NCBI RefSeq assembly: GCF_014237455.1
Contig: NZ_JABZFL010000004.1
Location: 17,867 to 81,866, forward strand
Length of the DNA: 64,000 nucleotides
From: Desulfobacula sp.
Lineage (GTDB): Bacteria; Desulfobacterota; Desulfobacteria; Desulfobacterales; Desulfobacteraceae
Direction: 5' to 3'
In this document: piece after piece, positions 61,394 through 64,000 of the stretch
Layout of the letters: every line of letters starts with the position of its first letter
Position numbering within the stretch: the first letter of the stretch is position 1
The notes under the pieces: generated by a model
Database searches by the model: none
Told to the model about the DNA's origin: nothing
What the model saw: the letters and a program-made list of their open reading frames with translations, nothing else
Program-made: the position numbers and the translations under genes

Positions 61394-62068
61394 CTATATC
61401 GGGTTTGCCTTCTGAAGAATCTCAATTTTTTCAATCAGCGCAATAGGATCAGGTCTTGATTTTAAAAAATTTGTAAACTGATTGTCTCTAAGACAAAATG
61501 ATAAAGCAGATAACAAGTGCAAATGCATTTTAAGCTCAGGACATAATATAAAAAATAATACGGACACGGGCTGGTTGTCCAGTGCCTTGTAATCCACTGG
61601 ATTTTCAAGGAAGCAGATTGAAACCAGAGGTTCCGTTAAATAGCCCAATTGCTCCCTTGGATGAGGAATGGCAATCCCGTTTCCAATACCGGTTGAAAGT
61701 GCCTTTTCCCTTTCAATCAATCGATCAAGGAGATCTGTTTTAAAATCATCCGGTATGTTGGTAATTTTTCCAATAGCGGATTTTAAAACACTGTTTACAT
61801 CAGTTCCTTGAATATCAAAAAAAACACCACCATTTTGGACTGCCGCAGATAAAGGAATGACTGACTTTATATCTTTTTGAATCGCATCTTTATCCGAAAA
61901 ATTCAGTCTGATATTATGCTTGGATGCCCATTTTTCCAGTTCTTTTGTATCAAACCGGTATTTTGCGCCTTTTTGGGAAACTGGCAGTTTTCCCTGCCGT
62001 ATCCAGCGTTCAATGGTATTCGGGACAACGCCCAGGTGTTTTGACAAATCAAAAACAGATAACTCCAT
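61394..62068 (-). CDS. Fusion of excisionase-type DNA-binding domain and PTS EIIA (fructose/Ntr type)
   Basis: A 224-residue protein. Residues 1-55 (VFDLSKHLGVVPNTIERWIR with QGKLPVSQKGAKYRFD) form a MerR/excisionase-like winged helix. From about 70 it has the PTS EIIA-2 domain with phospho-acceptor His136 in GNGIAIPHPRE, as in PtsN. It therefore probably links phosphotransfer state to DNA binding. AAGGAAG lies before the ATG. It is the first gene of the unit with the ClC channel and usp; ptsI/ptsH are not in the window. Domain calls are firm; target genes are unknown. Confidence 0.87.
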   Translation of the reverse strand: MELSVFDLSKHLGVVPNTIERWIRQGKLPVSQKGAKYRFDTKELEKWASKHNIRLNFSDKDAIQKDIKSVIPLSAAVQNGGVFFDIQGTDVNSVLKSAIGKITNIPDDFKTDLLDRLIEREKALSTGIGNGIAIPHPREQLGYLTEPLVSICFLENPVDYKALDNQPVSVLFFILCPELKMHLHLLSALSFCLRDNQFTNFLKSRPDPIALIEKIEILQKANPI

Positions 62069-62752
62069 TTATTCTTCCTTAAATAATAATAGCGAAAGCC
62101 AAAATAACTATTTTGCCAATGTCGGTTTACGCTTATCAGGTACAATTTGGATCAAGCCTTCCGGAGAAATCTTAGAAAAGATCAGACCAGGCTGGTCAGG
62201 TGTTGTTCCAGACATTTATCATATTTTCATACATACACATTATCGGCCATTATAAGCTGCTTAATTCATAACCTTTTTTGGCCTGTTATAGAACGAACTG
62301 ACAGGAATGACAACCTTAAAAATTTTACGTGAATCGCAATAGACCGTTCCAGTTTAATTTTTCCCATATATTTTAATTTCAAGTCTGAAACTTAAAAATC
62401 CGTCCATACTACATCTGGTATCCTGATAAATACTCAAAAAGCCCGGACTGGTAAAAGAATCGCTCGTTAATTTATAGGATTTGACTCCTGGGCGATTATA
62501 CCATAAAGACTCGGGAGTAAAAAGGCATCCAGCAGGAAATAATTTTCATATTTCACTCTCCAATTTTCGTGTTATAGTGGTTTAACTCGGTCTCCAGTTT
62601 TTTTAGGGAGCTTCATATTGCATTTTCTCCTTTCTTGAGCTATCAATGCTCAAATTGGAAATTTATAAATATAAAACTGCCAAATCATATTTTTTATGAG
62701 ATGGCCGAACAATGTATTTGCTAAATAAAAAAGATATCAAAGGGTAAATGGG
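62069..62752. other. 684-base intergenic region before aroD
   Basis: No gene is well supported. The minus strand has a 35-codon frame (62108-62215: MSGTTPDQPGLIFSKI, then SPEGLIQIVPDK) with no ribosome site or family match. An imperfect inverted repeat, ACTCC.GGG against CTCGGGAGT, lies at about 62489-62519. The rest is AT-rich. Promoters of the HTH-EIIA gene and of aroD must lie here, but no strong pair was found. Confidence 0.4.
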
Positions 62753-63523
62753 ATGAGACCTCAAAGCAAAAAACCTGTTATAGTGAAAAATAAAATCATC
62801 GGTGGGGATATCCCACTTGTTTGTCTGCCTATAGTTGCAAAAGATAAAAAAGATCTGTTACTCCAGGTAAAAAAACTGGCTTTACTGGATCCAGATCTCT
62901 TGGAATGGCGGATTGATGGATATAATAATGCTGAAAACATTGAAAATAGCCTTGACGCTTTAAAGGCTCTTTGCATTAAAATCAGTCCGATTCCGCTTAT
63001 TTTTACGTGTCGTATTGATTCAGAGGGCGGGATACAAAAGATATCCCGTCAATCTCGGTTGGAATTATTAAAGGCCGCTATTAAAACAGGACTGCCGGAT
63101 ATCGTAGATATAGAACTATGTAATGACAAAGATTTTATTGAATCTATTATAGAGACGGGCAGAAAATACAATGTAAAAGTAATGCTTTCCTTCCATGATT
63201 TTGAAAAAACACCGAAAGAGGGGTTCATTTTGGAAAAGCTGGTTCAGGCACAGAATTGGGGTGCCGATATAGCGAAAGTTGCAGTTATGCCTCAAAGCTA
63301 CGAGGATGTTCTCTTCCTGATGAGTGCAACCCTAAGTGCAAGAAATAAAAAGCTTGATATCCCCCTAGTGACGATGGCCATGGGAACCGAAGGCGTTGTC
63401 TCCCGGATTGCCGGGGGCGTTTTTGGCTCGGATATTACCTTTGCCATTGGAAAAAGCGCATCAGCTCCGGGCCAAATACCAATTAAAGAGCTTCGACAGG
63501 CGATGTCTGTTCTCTATGGTTAA
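62753..63523 (+). CDS. aroD: Type I 3-dehydroquinate dehydratase
   Basis: A 256-residue enzyme that dehydrates 3-dehydroquinate to 3-dehydroshikimate in the shikimate pathway through a Schiff base. LLEWRIDGYNN and FTCRIDSEGG open the barrel, catalytic His148 is in VMLSFHDFEKTP and the Schiff-base Lys175 in GADIAKVAVMP; GVFGSDITFA and SAPGQIP close the active site. AAAGGG eight bases before the ATG is the ribosome site. It overlaps the end of the convergent aroB, the preceding pathway step, by 4 bases. Confidence 0.94.
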   Translation: MRPQSKKPVIVKNKIIGGDIPLVCLPIVAKDKKDLLLQVKKLALLDPDLLEWRIDGYNNAENIENSLDALKALCIKISPIPLIFTCRIDSEGGIQKISRQSRLELLKAAIKTGLPDIVDIELCNDKDFIESIIETGRKYNVKVMLSFHDFEKTPKEGFILEKLVQAQNWGADIAKVAVMPQSYEDVLFLMSATLSARNKKLDIPLVTMAMGTEGVVSRIAGGVFGSDITFAIGKSASAPGQIPIKELRQAMSVLYG

Positions 63524-64000
63524 CCTTTTACTGTTATTTCTTCCAAAGTTTCGACGACTGTTGCCTGGGATACCCCCTCTTCAATGAAAACGTCTCCAAC
63601 ATCACGCATGAGGACAAAATGAAGGCGATCTCCACTTCTTTTTTTGTCCCTATGGATAGCCTTAATGATGTTCTGTGTATTCACCATTGCGGGTATTCTG
63701 ACCGGCAGCCCTGATCTTGTCAGTACCATTTCCACTTTTTGTTGTAAATTATGTTCACAATATCCTAATCGCGCAGATAAATTTGAAGAAGCAACTAGAC
63801 CCATGGCCACAGCCTCACCGTGCCGTACATTGTGATTACTTGCCTGTTCAATAGCATGAGCAAATGTATGCCCTAAATTTAACAAGGCTCGACGACCTTT
63901 CTGAAAAGGATCTTCCTGGACTATGTGTATTTTCACCTGTATAGCCTGAGCGACTAAATCTTGGAGACCGGAAAGGGATGGCTGAAATGACTCTTCCCCC
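63520..64000 (-). CDS. aroB: 3-dehydroquinate synthase, C-terminal part
   Basis: The frame runs off the right edge; 160 residues are visible. GRRALLNLGHTFAHAIEQAS carries the zinc-binding His residues of AroB, HGEAVAMGLV the next metal-ligand block, and KAIHRDKKRSGDRLHFVLMR the substrate/phosphate region. AroB cyclises DAHP to 3-dehydroquinate, which the convergent aroD uses. The N-terminal NAD-binding domain lies outside the window. Confidence 0.93.
   Translation of the reverse strand, partial: GEESFQPSLSGLQDLVAQAIQVKIHIVQEDPFQKGRRALLNLGHTFAHAIEQASNHNVRHGEAVAMGLVASSNLSARLGYCEHNLQQKVEMVLTRSGLPVRIPAMVNTQNIIKAIHRDKKRSGDRLHFVLMRDVGDVFIEEGVSQATVVETLEEITVKG

Noticed and set aside
1..64000. CRISPR arrays, tRNA and rRNA genes, prophage
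   Set aside because: No regularly spaced repeats, cloverleaf-like or rRNA-like sequence, or phage structural genes were noticed on reading.

Overview
The window is a chromosomal segment of a Gram-negative bacterium, most likely a sulfate-reducing member of the Desulfobacteraceae (Desulfobacterota). This is inferred from gene content: Kdo/heptose lipopolysaccharide genes, LptFG, a HesB/IscA-like protein that needs a UGA selenocysteine codon, several Liv-type binding proteins, large hybrid sensor kinases, BioYMN biotin uptake and citramalate-based isoleucine synthesis. The DNA is AT-leaning with AT-rich spacers. No sulfate-reduction gene lies in the window, so the assignment is provisional. No rRNA, tRNA or CRISPR array was seen.

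Layout. 1-14300 is an outer-envelope region: the end of lpxK, kdsB, waaA, a HAD phosphatase with two sugar nucleotidyltransferases, two CDP-glycerol glycerophosphotransferase-like proteins around a WaaE-like glycosyltransferase, an O-antigen ligase, a lipid A acyltransferase, an LPS kinase, a heptosyltransferase and lptF-lptG. 14391-19240 holds thiamine pyrophosphokinase, the selenoprotein, galE, an ATP-grasp protein with a convergent unknown gene, a lipoprotein gene broken by an in-frame TGA, and a transposase relic. 19416-25180 is a complete branched-chain amino-acid ABC transporter (binding protein, LivGFHM) followed by a convergent second binding protein. 25539-28618 is a BirA-controlled biotin module (birA-bioY-bioM-bioN) with an operator over the birA start. 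28761-34442 holds a tandem ribbon-helix-helix-like protein, a GldA/GldG-type ABC operon and a PlsC acyltransferase. 34458-35552 is an accessory island with a truncated toxin, a ParD-like antitoxin, a structured attC-like element and an unknown membrane protein. 35744-38347 carries cmoAB and larB. 38381-43997 is the ilvBN-cimA-leuA operon, preceded by a classical attenuator with an Ile/Leu/Val-rich leader peptide. 44055-50822 is a signalling block of two periplasmic binding proteins, a hybrid kinase and a response regulator-nucleotide cyclase. 50970-52140 holds a metallo-beta-lactamase-fold enzyme between relics of a TPR protein and a TRAP permease. 52373-62068 contains a DUF2147 protein, a molybdopterin oxidoreductase, a large beta-helix protein, a cupin, a U32 peptidase, a Usp, a ClC channel and an HTH-EIIA protein. 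The window ends with aroD and the end of aroB, which converge.

The genes fall into three working groups: envelope building (lipid A, Kdo, core, O-antigen, LPS export), branched-chain amino-acid supply (synthesis under attenuation plus uptake through Liv) and regulation or signalling. The less ordinary points are the selenoprotein, which a standard gene caller truncates to 66 residues; the BirA operator on a nearly leaderless promoter; the ilv attenuator; the attC-like cassette island; and the binding-protein, hybrid-kinase and cyclase-regulator block that has no transporter permease.
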